Source: CAZSSM01 sp964609385 (lineage in GTDB: Bacteria; Planctomycetota; Planctomycetia; Isosphaerales; Isosphaeraceae). From it: DNA of 64,000 nt. The stretch spans positions 1 to 64,000 of the forward strand of contig CAZSSM010000007.1 of the NCBI GenBank assembly GCA_964609385.1, written 5' to 3'. The notes under the pieces were generated by a model that searched no databases, was not told the DNA's origin, and saw nothing but the letters and a program-made list of their open reading frames with translations. The position numbers and the translations under genes are program-made. The number at the start of each line of letters is the position of its first letter. Positions within the stretch are counted from its first letter, which is position 1. Positions 53,487 to 62,851 of the stretch are shown here, one piece after another.

Positions 53487-53841
53487 CGGGGCGGGTTCCT
53501 CGGATTACGTCGATCGGAAGGTGCTGAATGTATCTCAAACCTAGGATCGACCGAGAGCGAGGACGCGGCTTTTTCTCCGCGAATTACAAAAGCAGATAAG
53601 AAGTGCGGATCTGAACTGGAATGTGCAAAGCTTCTCGAGGGAGTTCGATGGCAGTGAAGTGCAAAGAGCAGATCGATGAGCGAAGCGGGAATGATCTGGA
53701 AGTCCCCGACGTGGCTCGGAGCCAGTCCGTACGAGGAGGCGGTCCTCGCTGTTGAGGGCGCCGTCTCGCCGGACCGATCCGAAAGCTCGTCGAGGGGACC
53801 CGGCTTCGGGAGGAATCCTGAGCCGGGTCGTGTGAGTTGGG
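53487..53841. other. Intergenic region between the receptor-like and repeat-protein genes
   Basis: About 355 bases, containing a terminator-like hairpin at 53797-53829. A leftward open frame (53541-53882) overlaps the end of the repeat protein gene and has no recognisable content. Confidence 0.45.
53797..53829 (-). terminator. Hairpin terminator of the repeat-protein gene
   Basis: GACCCGGCT (53797-53805) and AGCCGGGTC (53821-53829) form a 9-bp perfect stem with a 15-base loop, starting 12 bp after the gene's stop codon in the leftward direction. Confidence 0.55.
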
Positions 53842-55872
53842 TCAGACAACCTGAATGCTAATGGTCTCGAAGTTGATCGCAACCATAGTCACCCCGTCGA
53901 AGGTGATGTTGGTCCGGGTCGGGGAAACCTCGGTGACCAGCGGTTGAGCGGGCAGGTCGATGACGAGCAGGTCGTTTCCACCACCACCGTTGACGATCGC
54001 CTCGCCAAAGCCGATGACGACGTCGTCGTTATTGCCGGTCCGGATGGAGATCCCGCCGCCGAAGCTGCCGGCGTCGATCCGGTCGTTCCCCGCGCCGGTG
54101 TTGATCTGGCCGGTCCCCGCAATGCCGAAGGTTTCGACCTGGCTCCCTGCAGCGCTGGCGGTCCCGATAATGACGTCGTTGCCGTTGCCTGTGTTAATTC
54201 GGTCGATATTGTCGACGAAGATCCCGGTGGCCGTCCCGATGGCCGACGGGTCGTTGACCTGGGCGTCCCCGCGGATCAGGTCCGCACCGTCGCCGGTCAG
54301 GACGGCGGCGGCGGCCGGGTCCTCGACGAGGAGGCCGACGGCCCGGACCGTCGAGGCGCCGTTGACGATCGCCGTGCCGATCAGTTCGTCGTTGTTGCCC
54401 CCCAGGTCGAATCGGCCGCCGAGCAGGCCGAAGGCGGACACATCGCCACTACCAACAGCTGTGGCAGTTCCCACCACAACGTCGTTCCCACCGCCAGTCT
54501 GGACCGAGGACAGCACTGCGTCGTTGGGCAGGTCGAAACTGATGTTGGTGATTCCGATGGCGGTGGTGCTGCCGGGGCCGCCGATGGCGTTCGATGAGCC
54601 GTCGATCCGGTCGGCGCCTCCTCCGGTGACGATCCGCCCGGCATCGACGTTCTCGGTGAGGATCCCCGAGGTCAATACGACGTTGCTCGCGTCCGAGCCG
54701 GCGGTCGCCTCGGCCTCGCCGCGACCGATGATCGTGTCGTTGCCCCCACCGGTGAGGATTTGGCCACGGCTATCCAGGCCATCGGCGATCGTCAACACAC
54801 CGTTGCCCCGTGCGATGCCGGTCCCGTTGATCGTGTCGTTGCCGTTGCCCAAGTTGATCGTACCGCGGTTCTCCAGGCCATCACCGATCGCTTCCGGTTG
54901 ATCGGCGGTGAAGTTCGGGTCGGCTTCGAAGACCGCCTCACCCCGGAGGAACAGGCCGTCGTTGCCGTTGTTCCCCTCAAGCAAGGTCCGGGTGTCCAAG
55001 CCGTTGGCCAACGCGGCGTCGCCTCGGGCCAGAGCCGACCCCTGGCTGTCGATGCGATCGTCGCCCGCGCCGAGCCGGAAGACAGTGGCGGCGTTGGGGT
55101 TGCCCACGCTCGAGTTGTCGATCCCATCGGCGATCGCCTTGGCATCGCCAGTCGCCTCGGCGCGGGAGCGGGTCACGATGGTGTCGTTGCCACTACCCAG
55201 GTCCACGGTGCCGACGTTCTCGAAGCCGTCGGAAATGACTTCCAGGTCCGGGTCGTCGCTGACGCCGAAGGCGACCAGGTCGGCGTTGCCCGCCACGAAG
55301 TCGTCGCCGTTGCCCAGGAGCAGTTGGCTGTCCAGGTCGACGATCACGCCGTTGGCCCCGACGAAGAAGAGTTCGTCGTCCAGACCTGAGCTGGGCGTGC
55401 TGGCCACCGCATCGCCCTGGATCCGATCATTGCCAGCGCGGGTGTCGACCAGCCCATTAAATTCGCTGACACCCACCACATCGGTCTCGGAGAACCCAAC
55501 GGAGACACCGCGGGCTTCAACGACGCCGAATCCCTCGGCCTCGGAGAACCCGGTGATGACGTCGGCTCCCGAACCTGTGACGACTTCTTGCAGCAGCAGG
55601 GCGTAGGCCAGGGCGTCGACCTGCGAAGCCAGGGCTGTGGCGGTCCCCGTCACCAGCTCGTTGCCCTGATCGTCCTTGTCCTCGAAGAGATCCAAGAAGG
55701 TCGCCCCGCCGAGGGCGACCTGCTCGATCAAGTTGCCCGAAGGGGCCTGGCGTCCCTCCAAGCGATCGAAGCCTAGACCGTTCCGGAACGACCGTGCACG
55801 TCGTCGCGACGAGTGGGACAAGACACGAAAAGCGCGCACCGTAGCCGGATCATCCTTGGTGTGAGCAAGCAT
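53842..55872 (-). CDS. Glycine/aspartate-repeat surface protein (RTX-like) with planctomycete LEGR N-terminus
   Basis: The 676-residue protein has a basic N-terminus with FDRLEGRQAPSGN, reminiscent of the LEDR/LEPR motif of exported planctomycete proteins, then about fourteen imperfect repeats of roughly 40-50 residues. Each carries a GxGNDxIxG core (GSGNDTIVT, GNGNDTING, GGGNDTIIG, GGGNDVVVG, GNGNDVIIG, GAGNDRIDA) followed by an Ala/Gly/Val stretch ending in ADGIDN/AFGLLG-type segments. This resembles calcium-binding RTX beta-rolls but with spaced single copies instead of tight nonapeptides. A cell-surface role is inferred. The start at 55872 was chosen because upstream sequence is not protein-like. 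Confidence 0.72.
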   Translation of the reverse strand: MLAHTKDDPATVRAFRVLSHSSRRRARSFRNGLGFDRLEGRQAPSGNLIEQVALGGATFLDLFEDKDDQGNELVTGTATALASQVDALAYALLLQEVVTGSGADVITGFSEAEGFGVVEARGVSVGFSETDVVGVSEFNGLVDTRAGNDRIQGDAVASTPSSGLDDELFFVGANGVIVDLDSQLLLGNGDDFVAGNADLVAFGVSDDPDLEVISDGFENVGTVDLGSGNDTIVTRSRAEATGDAKAIADGIDNSSVGNPNAATVFRLGAGDDRIDSQGSALARGDAALANGLDTRTLLEGNNGNDGLFLRGEAVFEADPNFTADQPEAIGDGLENRGTINLGNGNDTINGTGIARGNGVLTIADGLDSRGQILTGGGNDTIIGRGEAEATAGSDASNVVLTSGILTENVDAGRIVTGGGADRIDGSSNAIGGPGSTTAIGITNISFDLPNDAVLSSVQTGGGNDVVVGTATAVGSGDVSAFGLLGGRFDLGGNNDELIGTAIVNGASTVRAVGLLVEDPAAAAVLTGDGADLIRGDAQVNDPSAIGTATGIFVDNIDRINTGNGNDVIIGTASAAGSQVETFGIAGTGQINTGAGNDRIDAGSFGGGISIRTGNNDDVVIGFGEAIVNGGGGNDLLVIDLPAQPLVTEVSPTRTNITFDGVTMVAINFETISIQVV

Positions 55873-57065
55873 GAAGAAACTCCGCAGAATGAATTGTGTC
55901 GGTGATCTGATTTGGTGAGGCGATCGGATCACCCACGCACGAGGAATCCCGGGGCGGAGGAATGTCGATCGGACCGTCGCCACAGGCTGGCGAATTCCCG
56001 ACCATGGACCGGGAACGCCGCCTCCAGCGACCGGAAGCCGAGCGATAACTGGATTCAGCGGGGGAAAGATCCGAACGGGGAAGAATCCGCCGATGGGTCG
56101 CTTTGAGGGCCCACCGACAGTCGGCTTGCTCCGAAGCCATCGTCAATTTAGCCAGGACCTTGGCGCTGTCAAACAGGAATTATTCGAAAAATTAGATTTG
56201 GCAATAATTTAGGTGCGGCCCCTCTGTCGATATGACAGGCATGCACTCAAAGATCGGGGTTTTCACGATATCCAGCTCGCTTCCTTTTGTTGGCTTTGTT
56301 GACTCGAGTTGCGGTCCGTGCTCAGCCTCGAACCGATTCTTTTCATGGGCGAACGAAGCCGACGGGTCGCATCGGAGCGTGGCTCCTTCACCGCTCTCGA
56401 TATCCAATCCATTGCATTGAACGATCATGTGTGTGGGGTTCGGGAATGTCGCACAATTCATAACATGGGTGTGCGGTTGCCAACAAATCGATTCAGGGGC
56501 TGCCTTCGCTTCCGTTGGGCAAAGCCCATTGTGGAGCGGATCGGCTCCAAACTGGCCACCAAGAGAGTCCAAGTGTTGGCGAAACGCTATTGCTCGCGAT
56601 CAAAGCCAATGGCGGAGGGCGGGATCATGGGATTTTCACGTCATCATGGAAGAGGTCGCCTCCGTGTTCTATGGCGATGGTTTGTCCTCAGTGAACCTTG
56701 GGTTATAGGTTGTGTAAAAACCTGATTGCTATCATGTCGTCCGGTGGGATTGTGTTGGGTTGCGTCAACCCTTGGGTTGGTGGTCTTTCGAGAGCGACTG
56801 GTGCTGGGTCGTGCCTCTCGATCTCGGTGGATCGATCGACTGTTGGGCTGGGGGATCGTCCCTCGATGTCTTGAACGATTGGTTGCGGTCACTGTCGATG
56901 CCGATTCGGATCGGTCGGTCGCCGCCCCCTTCCGATGAGGTGGGGGGGCTGGTTGAATAGGAGAAGGTGTGGTGGGTCGGCCGGACTCCTCGGGCTGGGT
57001 ACCGGAATCACTGGGGGGACCGTCGAGATCGTTGGACGTGCGAAGGGCCGGAAAGGAGGCAGTTC
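55873..57065. other. Long intergenic region of about 1.2 kb
   Basis: This stretch should carry the leftward promoter of the repeat-protein gene and the rightward promoter of the esterase gene, but it is longer than needed and locally AT-richer (about 56165-56210). Open frames (leftward 56192-56572; rightward 56309-56725) overlap on opposite strands and neither shows recognisable motifs or good ribosome-binding sites. The palindrome-like AGGTT-GTGTA-AAAACCT near 56708 might be a relic of a mobile element end, but I have no second copy to compare. Confidence 0.45.
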
Positions 57066-57818
57066 GTGGCTGGGATCAAAACCGTGATGCGGGTGACCGT
57101 GTTGAGCGTGGTGATTGTCCTGATGCCAGAGGGTCTCGAGGCGGTTGGATCGACCGATTCGGAGACCCCAATGCAGGAAGCGCGTCGGTTTACTGGGGAG
57201 GTGACTGTGACGGTGGAGCAGGATTACCTGGTCGCCTTGCCGACCGGCTACGACGCGTCGGGCACGGAGACCTACCCGCTCTTGATCTTCCTGCACGGCG
57301 CCGGCGAGCGGGGCAGCGACCTGGAGAAGGTCAAGGTGCATGGGCCGCCCAAGCTGATTGAGGGTGGTGAGCCGCTCCCGTTCATCGTTGTCTCACCGCA
57401 GTGTGCCGAGCGGAGCTGGTGGGACGTTCAAGTGCTCGATGCCTGGCTCGACCACGTCATGGCGTCGTACCGGATCGACCCGGACCGGGTCTATCTGACG
57501 GGCCTGAGCATGGGCGGCTACGGGACCTGGTCGTGGGCCTCGGCACGTCCGGGCCGGTTCGCAGCGATCGCGCCGATCTGCGGTGGTGGTGATCCCGAGA
57601 ACGCCGGAGCGCTTAAGGATTTGCCGATCTGGGCCTTCCACGGCGCCCAGGATCGGGTCGTCCCCGTCGAGAGGACTCAGCAGATGGTCGACGCCCTGAA
57701 GGCTTTGGGCTCCGACGTCCAGTTCACGATTTATCCCGAGGCCGGACACGACTCCTGGACCGAGACCTACGACAATCCTCGGCTCTACGAATGGTTCCTA
57801 GAGCAGTCCCGACGCTGA
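57066..57818 (+). CDS. Secreted alpha/beta hydrolase (esterase, LpqC/prolyl-oligopeptidase-like)
   Basis: The 250-residue protein starts at a GTG that follows a strong AGGAGG by six bases. It has a signal peptide (MRVTVLSVVIVLMPEGLEA) and an alpha/beta hydrolase fold: LLIFLHGAGERGSD (oxyanion), YLTGLSMGGYGTW (nucleophile serine), AFHGAQDRVVPV (acid) and YPEAGHDSW (histidine). It is similar to the secreted esterases and phospholipase/carboxylesterase-like enzymes that act on plant-derived polymers. A sugar isomerase-like gene follows 107 bp downstream. Confidence 0.88.
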   Translation: MAGIKTVMRVTVLSVVIVLMPEGLEAVGSTDSETPMQEARRFTGEVTVTVEQDYLVALPTGYDASGTETYPLLIFLHGAGERGSDLEKVKVHGPPKLIEGGEPLPFIVVSPQCAERSWWDVQVLDAWLDHVMASYRIDPDRVYLTGLSMGGYGTWSWASARPGRFAAIAPICGGGDPENAGALKDLPIWAFHGAQDRVVPVERTQQMVDALKALGSDVQFTIYPEAGHDSWTETYDNPRLYEWFLEQSRR

Positions 57819-57925
57819 TTCTGTCAGGGAGCGTCGGGATTGAGATTCGTCCGGTCGCGGCCGATCGGCCTCAAACCCTGCTTATGCCATCCACGCTGGC
57901 TGATAAGAGAGAGGACACTTTGACG

Positions 57926-58927
57926 ATGACGAAGTCGACGAGGTCGGTGGCTTGCACACGTCGGCGCTTGCTGACGGGGACCGTCGCGGGCTTGGCGTGG
58001 GGGGCCTCGACGTCGAAGGCCGCGCGGACGATCGACGAACCGGCCGGTCTCGAGAATGCCGAAGGGGACGGATCGATCCGACTCTGTCTCAATACCAGCA
58101 CGATCCGCGGCCAGGGGCTGGGGATCGTCGAGGAGGTCGAGCTGGCCGCCGAGGCCGGCTACGATGGGATCGAGCCATGGATCCGTGAGATCGAGCAGTA
58201 CCGGGATCAAGGCGGATCCTTAAGCGATCTGCGCAAGCGGATCGCCGACGCGGGCCTGACCGTCGAGGGGGGCATCGGCTTCGCCGAGTGGATTGTTGAC
58301 GATCCGGATCGTCGACGGGCCGGCTTGGAGCGGGCCCGTCGCGATATGGACCTACTCCGTCAGATCGGTGGGACACGGATCGCCGCGCCTCCGGCCGGCG
58401 CGACCGATCGGGCCGACCTCGACCTCGCTCAGGTGGCGATGCGGTATCGTGACTTGCTCAAGGTTGGTCGTCAGATCGGGGTCCAGCCGATGCTCGAGGT
58501 CTGGGGCTTCGCCAAGATCCTCAACCGGCTTGGCCAAGTGATGCGGGTGGCGGTCGACTCGGGACACCCCGATGCATGCCTGTTGCCCGACGTCTATCAC
58601 CTCTACAAAGGGGGCAACGCATTTGAGAGCCTCGGTCTGATCCACGGCCGTGCGATCCCGTTGTTCCATGTCAACGATTACCCAGCCGATCCACCTCGCG
58701 ATACCATCGGTGATGCCGACCGGGTCTATCCCGGCGAGGGGATCGCGCCGCTCTCAAAGATCGTCAACACGCTCCGGGCCAACGGGTTTGTCGGGGCCTT
58801 CTCGCTGGAATTGTTCAACCGGGACTACTGGCGCCAAGAGGCCGGGGTTGTGGCTCGTTGCGGGTTGAAGTCGATGCGCGCCATGATCGAGAAGGCCGAT
58901 GCGGAGCAGCCGGCCGTTCGCGGTTGA
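57926..58927 (+). CDS. Sugar phosphate isomerase/epimerase-like protein, Tat-exported
   Basis: The 333-residue protein has a twin-arginine leader (CTRRRLLTGTVAGLAWGAST) and a xylose-isomerase-like TIM barrel: RLCLNTSTIRGQGLGIVEEVELAAEAGYDGIEPW, PMLEVWGFAKI (metal Glu), LLPDVYHLYKGG (metal Asp/His), IPLFHVNDYP and FSLELFNRDYW (Glu). Planctomycetes encode many exported members; the substrate is unknown. It starts at the ATG at 57926. Confidence 0.87.
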   Translation: MTKSTRSVACTRRRLLTGTVAGLAWGASTSKAARTIDEPAGLENAEGDGSIRLCLNTSTIRGQGLGIVEEVELAAEAGYDGIEPWIREIEQYRDQGGSLSDLRKRIADAGLTVEGGIGFAEWIVDDPDRRRAGLERARRDMDLLRQIGGTRIAAPPAGATDRADLDLAQVAMRYRDLLKVGRQIGVQPMLEVWGFAKILNRLGQVMRVAVDSGHPDACLLPDVYHLYKGGNAFESLGLIHGRAIPLFHVNDYPADPPRDTIGDADRVYPGEGIAPLSKIVNTLRANGFVGAFSLELFNRDYWRQEAGVVARCGLKSMRAMIEKADAEQPAVRG

Positions 58928-59013
58928 GGGTTCGTCGAACGTCGAGGGTTTGACGCGACGGGCCACGAATGCTCCTGAGGCGGCGGCCAATCCAGTGGTG
59001 AGGGGGTGGTCCG

Positions 59014-60240
59014 TTGGGGGTCAACGCCGGATCGACGACGTCCTCTACCGAAGGACGCTCGCCCGAGACCCATGTGCTGCTGGTCGCCGGTCACCTGGCC
59101 GGCGACGAGCGGCTACGCGTTCGAGGACTAGCCGAGAGGCTCGTGCATCGCGGACACCGAGTCGACCTGGTCGCCTTGAGCGACGCGCCTCCGGTCCCGA
59201 CGCGTCGACCGGGCTCGGGTCTGGGGCTGGGGGCCGGCTCCGGTCCCGAACGCGCCGCGAGGGCCTTCGACTGGCCCGGCCTAGGGTCGGTCTGGCTTCG
59301 CCCTCTGGCGACACGCGGGTTCCCGATGGATGACCTCGACGAGCGTCCTGAGGTGATCCTGACCCTAAGCGTCGAGCTGGCTGAGTCCACGCGGATGCTG
59401 GCCAAGCATTGGCGGATCCCGTACCTGCTTTCGGTCGAGGAGTTCCTCCCGCCAGGTCGAAGCCTGATGCGTAGCCGTTCCCATTGTCGCGCAGTGGTCG
59501 CGGCCAGTCTCGAGGTGGGCGAGCAGTTGGTCGCCCGCGCACAGATTCCGCGCCAACTGATCCGAGTGGTGCCCCCTGGCTTACCGCTCTGCCCGACCCG
59601 CAACCGCGCCTTGGACCCAGGCCGGATCGCCGTCGTCGGGACCGCCGGCTTCTGGGAGCCCGGCGGCGGCCAATCGACGTTCTTGGCCGCCGCGGCCCGG
59701 GTCTGCGAGGCCCAGCTCGACGTCGAGTTCATTCTGGCCGGGCAGGGCGCCCACGAGCCGTTCCTTCGTCGCAGCGTTGATCGGCTCGGGATTGCCGATC
59801 GGGTCACCTTCGCCGAGACCAAGCAGTCGACCGAGCCGTTCTGGGGCGTCCTCGACGTCTATTGCCATCCCTCGGTCGTGCCGACGGTCGGCCGCCCTCT
59901 GATCAACGCCATGGCGCATGGCGTGCCGGTCGTAGCCAGCGACGTCGAAGGGCTCCGCGCATTGGTTTCCGATCGCCAGACCGGGTTGCTGATCCCGCCC
60001 GGCGACTGCGACCCGATGGCCGACGCGATGCTCGACCTCCTGGCCGACGCCGTCGAGGCGCACCGGATGTCGTCTCAAGGGCGTCGACGTGTCGTCGAGC
60101 TGTTCGATCCGGAACGCGAGGCAGACTCGTTGAGCGCACTCCTAACGGCGGTCGCTCGGGACCTGAGTCTGCCCGGTCCCGAGGGCGGATACGTTCACTC
60201 GCCCCAGCCGGAGCGGATCTCCGTGGCCGCCGATGCCTGA
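59014..60240 (+). CDS. Family 4-type glycosyltransferase
   Basis: The 408-residue protein is a GT-B enzyme: VLLVAGHLAGDERLRVRGLAERLVHRGHRVDLVALS (N-terminal Rossmann), IAVVGTAGFWEPGGGQSTFLAAAARV, VEFILAGQGAHEPFL, and VYCHPSVVPTVGRPLINAMAHGVPVVASDVEGLRALVSDRQTGLLIPPGD (donor-binding region with the EGLRALV stretch). A TTG start is likely: an upstream in-frame TGA blocks earlier starts, and GAGGGGG lies seven bases before it. It is 86 bp behind the isomerase-like gene. Confidence 0.87.
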   Translation: MGVNAGSTTSSTEGRSPETHVLLVAGHLAGDERLRVRGLAERLVHRGHRVDLVALSDAPPVPTRRPGSGLGLGAGSGPERAARAFDWPGLGSVWLRPLATRGFPMDDLDERPEVILTLSVELAESTRMLAKHWRIPYLLSVEEFLPPGRSLMRSRSHCRAVVAASLEVGEQLVARAQIPRQLIRVVPPGLPLCPTRNRALDPGRIAVVGTAGFWEPGGGQSTFLAAAARVCEAQLDVEFILAGQGAHEPFLRRSVDRLGIADRVTFAETKQSTEPFWGVLDVYCHPSVVPTVGRPLINAMAHGVPVVASDVEGLRALVSDRQTGLLIPPGDCDPMADAMLDLLADAVEAHRMSSQGRRRVVELFDPEREADSLSALLTAVARDLSLPGPEGGYVHSPQPERISVAADA

Positions 60241-60476
60241 TGGAGCATCGAGGGTCTCCACTCGCCCTCTTCGAAGCCTGCCCCTTGGCCCACCGCGCCC
60301 TTGATCTAGCGATCCGAACAAGGGGGTGTTCCGAGTCGTATCCTCGACGCAGTGGGCTTCGTTCGTCTCGACGGCGGGCTGCACCCTTTGGATGGCTTGG
60401 GGAACGACCGATCCTCATCATCTCGATCGGTCTTCTCTCGAATTGCCGGACTGCCGAATCTCGGACCTCCTCGCTG

Positions 60477-61793
60477 ATGAGCCCATCTCCTCGAATTCGG
60501 CCTTCCGAGGTCGCGACCGTCATCTGTCTCGTCCTGCTGGGGATCGCGCTTTGGTGGCTGATAGCTGACGGAGGAGCCCCCCCAGCGAGCCTCCGGAGCA
60601 TCCGTAGTCATTTGGACCGCGGTCAGTTCGAAATAGGGCAGAAGCTACTCGCGGATCGTTTGAACGCCGTGCCTAACGATCCGGAGACGCGGCTCTTCGC
60701 CGCCGAATGGGAGTTGAGCGGCGATTCCCCCGACCCGTCGCGGGTCCTGGATCTGCTGGAACACCCGGACCTGGATCGTGAGGACTACGAGGCGGCCTCC
60801 CGAATCGCGCGGGGCAAAGCTTACTACGAGTTGTCCCGCTATCCCGAGGCCGAGCAGCAGTGGCGCAAAGCGCTCGATGCGACGGCGACCGAGGAGGCCG
60901 TCATTGAGGTTCGGCTGCTCTTGTTCAACCTCTACTTCCTCCAAGGTCGGATCGAAGAGGCGCGGGTCCAGGGGCAATGGTTGCTGGAGATGGATCGGGA
61001 TCCCGACGATCGGCGGAAAAACCTGATCGCCCTGGCCATGCTCGACATCGAGACGGTCTCCCCGACCAGGCTCATCGAACACTTTCAACCGGTCCTGGAG
61101 CGGAACCCCGACGACCTCGGAGCGCTCGTACGCTATTGGCATGCCTCGATCGACGCGTACGGGGATAACGTCGACCTCACCCCGCTGTTTCAGGCAAAGG
61201 CCAAGTTCGGCGATCGTTTGTCGTATTGGGTGGGCGTCTCCCAGGCCCTCTTGATGCAGAACGATCTGGAGCGATTGGCCGCATGGTTCGAGGCCGACGT
61301 TCCCGAACCGTTCCGGGATCGCGATGAGCTAGCCGAAGTCCGTGGGCGATTGGCCCAGCGGCGGCACGACTACGAGACGGCCTTGCGTGAATACGAGATC
61401 GCGATCCGTCAGGCCCCCAACGACTCCGAAGGTCGGCTCCGCCTGCGATATGCATCGCTCTGCCGACTCCTGGGCCGGGAACTCCCCGACCTCTCGGACG
61501 TTCAGCGCTATCGGCAGGCACGGGTGGTCCTCCGACGCGACTACATCGGAGAGCCGTTCCTGAAAAATCGGAACCCGGACGCGTTTCAGAATCACGTCCA
61601 CGGACGATACTTCACCGTCGACGAGTTGCAGGCGATCGGTCGACTCCGCGAGGAGATGGGGCGGCTCCCTGAAGCTCTGGCTTGGCACAGGCTGGTCTTG
61701 GATATCGAGCCGGAGAATCTCGAGAGCCGCAACGCGATCACACGCCTGCAACCGCTCTGTCAACGATCCTCCGAGACCCCCTCAAGCCTCTAA
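60477..61793 (+). CDS. TPR-repeat membrane protein
   Basis: The 438-residue protein has an N-terminal membrane helix (VATVICLVLLGIALWWLIADGG) and TPR-like helices throughout (HLDRGQFEIGQKLLADRLNAVPNDPETRLFAAEW; GKAYYELSRYPEAEQQWRKALD; HDYETALREYEIAIRQAPNDSEGRLRL). It ends in EMGRLPEALAWHRLVLDIEPENLESRNAI. It overlaps the convergent glycosyltransferase gene by 12 bp (61782-61793). In polysaccharide loci such proteins often support secretion or assembly; here that is only context. Confidence 0.8.
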   Translation: MSPSPRIRPSEVATVICLVLLGIALWWLIADGGAPPASLRSIRSHLDRGQFEIGQKLLADRLNAVPNDPETRLFAAEWELSGDSPDPSRVLDLLEHPDLDREDYEAASRIARGKAYYELSRYPEAEQQWRKALDATATEEAVIEVRLLLFNLYFLQGRIEEARVQGQWLLEMDRDPDDRRKNLIALAMLDIETVSPTRLIEHFQPVLERNPDDLGALVRYWHASIDAYGDNVDLTPLFQAKAKFGDRLSYWVGVSQALLMQNDLERLAAWFEADVPEPFRDRDELAEVRGRLAQRRHDYETALREYEIAIRQAPNDSEGRLRLRYASLCRLLGRELPDLSDVQRYRQARVVLRRDYIGEPFLKNRNPDAFQNHVHGRYFTVDELQAIGRLREEMGRLPEALAWHRLVLDIEPENLESRNAITRLQPLCQRSSETPSSL

Positions 61794-62777
61794 GGCACCC
61801 GCTTTGTTGGAGACGTCGGTGCCTTCGGCGATCCGGGCCTGATAGACGTTCGCCCAGCAGAGGAAGTCGTAGTAGGACAGCAACGTGCAGAAGACCAGAC
61901 CGGGCATCCCATCAAGGATCCCCAAGCGACCCACGTAGCTGTAGAGGAACCTGACCACGGGGCGCATCGGGAGTCGGAGGTAGAGCTTCTTGAGGGTCCG
62001 CTTGATCCGCTTGGCTCGACCGATTCCCGGTGGGATCGGCTCATCGCGCAACCGTCGGTACTGGCTGGCCTCCCAGATGGCGTATCGGTTGTGCTTGGCA
62101 ACGAACGTGGCGATGTCGGGGTAGGCGAAGTGGTCCAGCTCGTGACGGAGCTTGAGCACGCGGCCGTCGAGCAGGACATGCTCGTGGGCCTCGTTGTCGC
62201 CGGTCGCCTGATCGGAGCGGACCGGCATCCGCTCGTAGCGGCCGAGCTGGTGCTTGAATAGGCGGAGGTTCCACGCCTCATTGTAACCGCAGTGGCGAAT
62301 TCGACGGCCCAAGAAATAATATTTTGAATTGAGCCAGTATCCGTCGGCTTCATCGAGGGCGATCCGCTCGGTGATCTCCTCGGCCAGCTCGGGCGGGACG
62401 ACCTCATCGGCGTCGACGATCAAGACCCATTCGTTGCGGAACGGCAACGTCTCGAGAGCCCAATTCTTCTTCTTGGGATAGACACCGTTGAAAGCGAATT
62501 GGACGACCGACGCGCCATTCCCTTCGGCGACCTCCACGGTCGCATCGCTGCTCCGGCTGTCGATGACGAAGACCTCGTCGGCCCAGGCCAAGGCCGGCAG
62601 GCAGCGCTTGAGATTCTCCTGCTCGTCCTTGACCGGGACGATCACGCTCACAGGTGCCTTCGACGTCCATCCCGACTGTCCTTCCGTACGCTGATCCCCC
62701 GACGTCCCCGTCGAGAACTCATCCGTTCGGAGTATTTCAGTCGATTCGGGATCGGAGACGACGGGCATTGAAGTCAT
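61782..62777 (-). CDS. Family 2 glycosyltransferase (WaaE/KdtX-like)
   Basis: The 331-residue protein has VSVIVPVKDEQENLKRCLPALAWADEVFVIDSRSSDATVEVAEG and VYPKKKNWALETLPFRNEWVLIVDADEVVPPELAEEI (the VDADE acidic motif), followed by the W/K-rich region and a C-terminal tail with aromatic segments (SYYDFLCWANVYQARI). This is the layout of WaaE/KdtX-type beta-glycosyltransferases that act on LPS cores or similar envelope glycans. It lies 74 bp downstream of a GT4 gene on the same strand. Confidence 0.92.
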   Translation of the reverse strand: MTSMPVVSDPESTEILRTDEFSTGTSGDQRTEGQSGWTSKAPVSVIVPVKDEQENLKRCLPALAWADEVFVIDSRSSDATVEVAEGNGASVVQFAFNGVYPKKKNWALETLPFRNEWVLIVDADEVVPPELAEEITERIALDEADGYWLNSKYYFLGRRIRHCGYNEAWNLRLFKHQLGRYERMPVRSDQATGDNEAHEHVLLDGRVLKLRHELDHFAYPDIATFVAKHNRYAIWEASQYRRLRDEPIPPGIGRAKRIKRTLKKLYLRLPMRPVVRFLYSYVGRLGILDGMPGLVFCTLLSYYDFLCWANVYQARIAEGTDVSNKAGALEA

Positions 62778-62851
62778 GGGTCAAGCTCCTGCTAGAATCG
62801 ACCATTATCTCGAATGAGAGGCTGTTGACCATCCGCCCGTTCCTCTATTGG

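Noticed and set aside
56192..56572. Leftward open frame of 126 codons in the 1.2-kb gap
   Set aside because: Mixed composition but no recognisable motif, weak start context and competing frames on the other strand; possibly decayed DNA.
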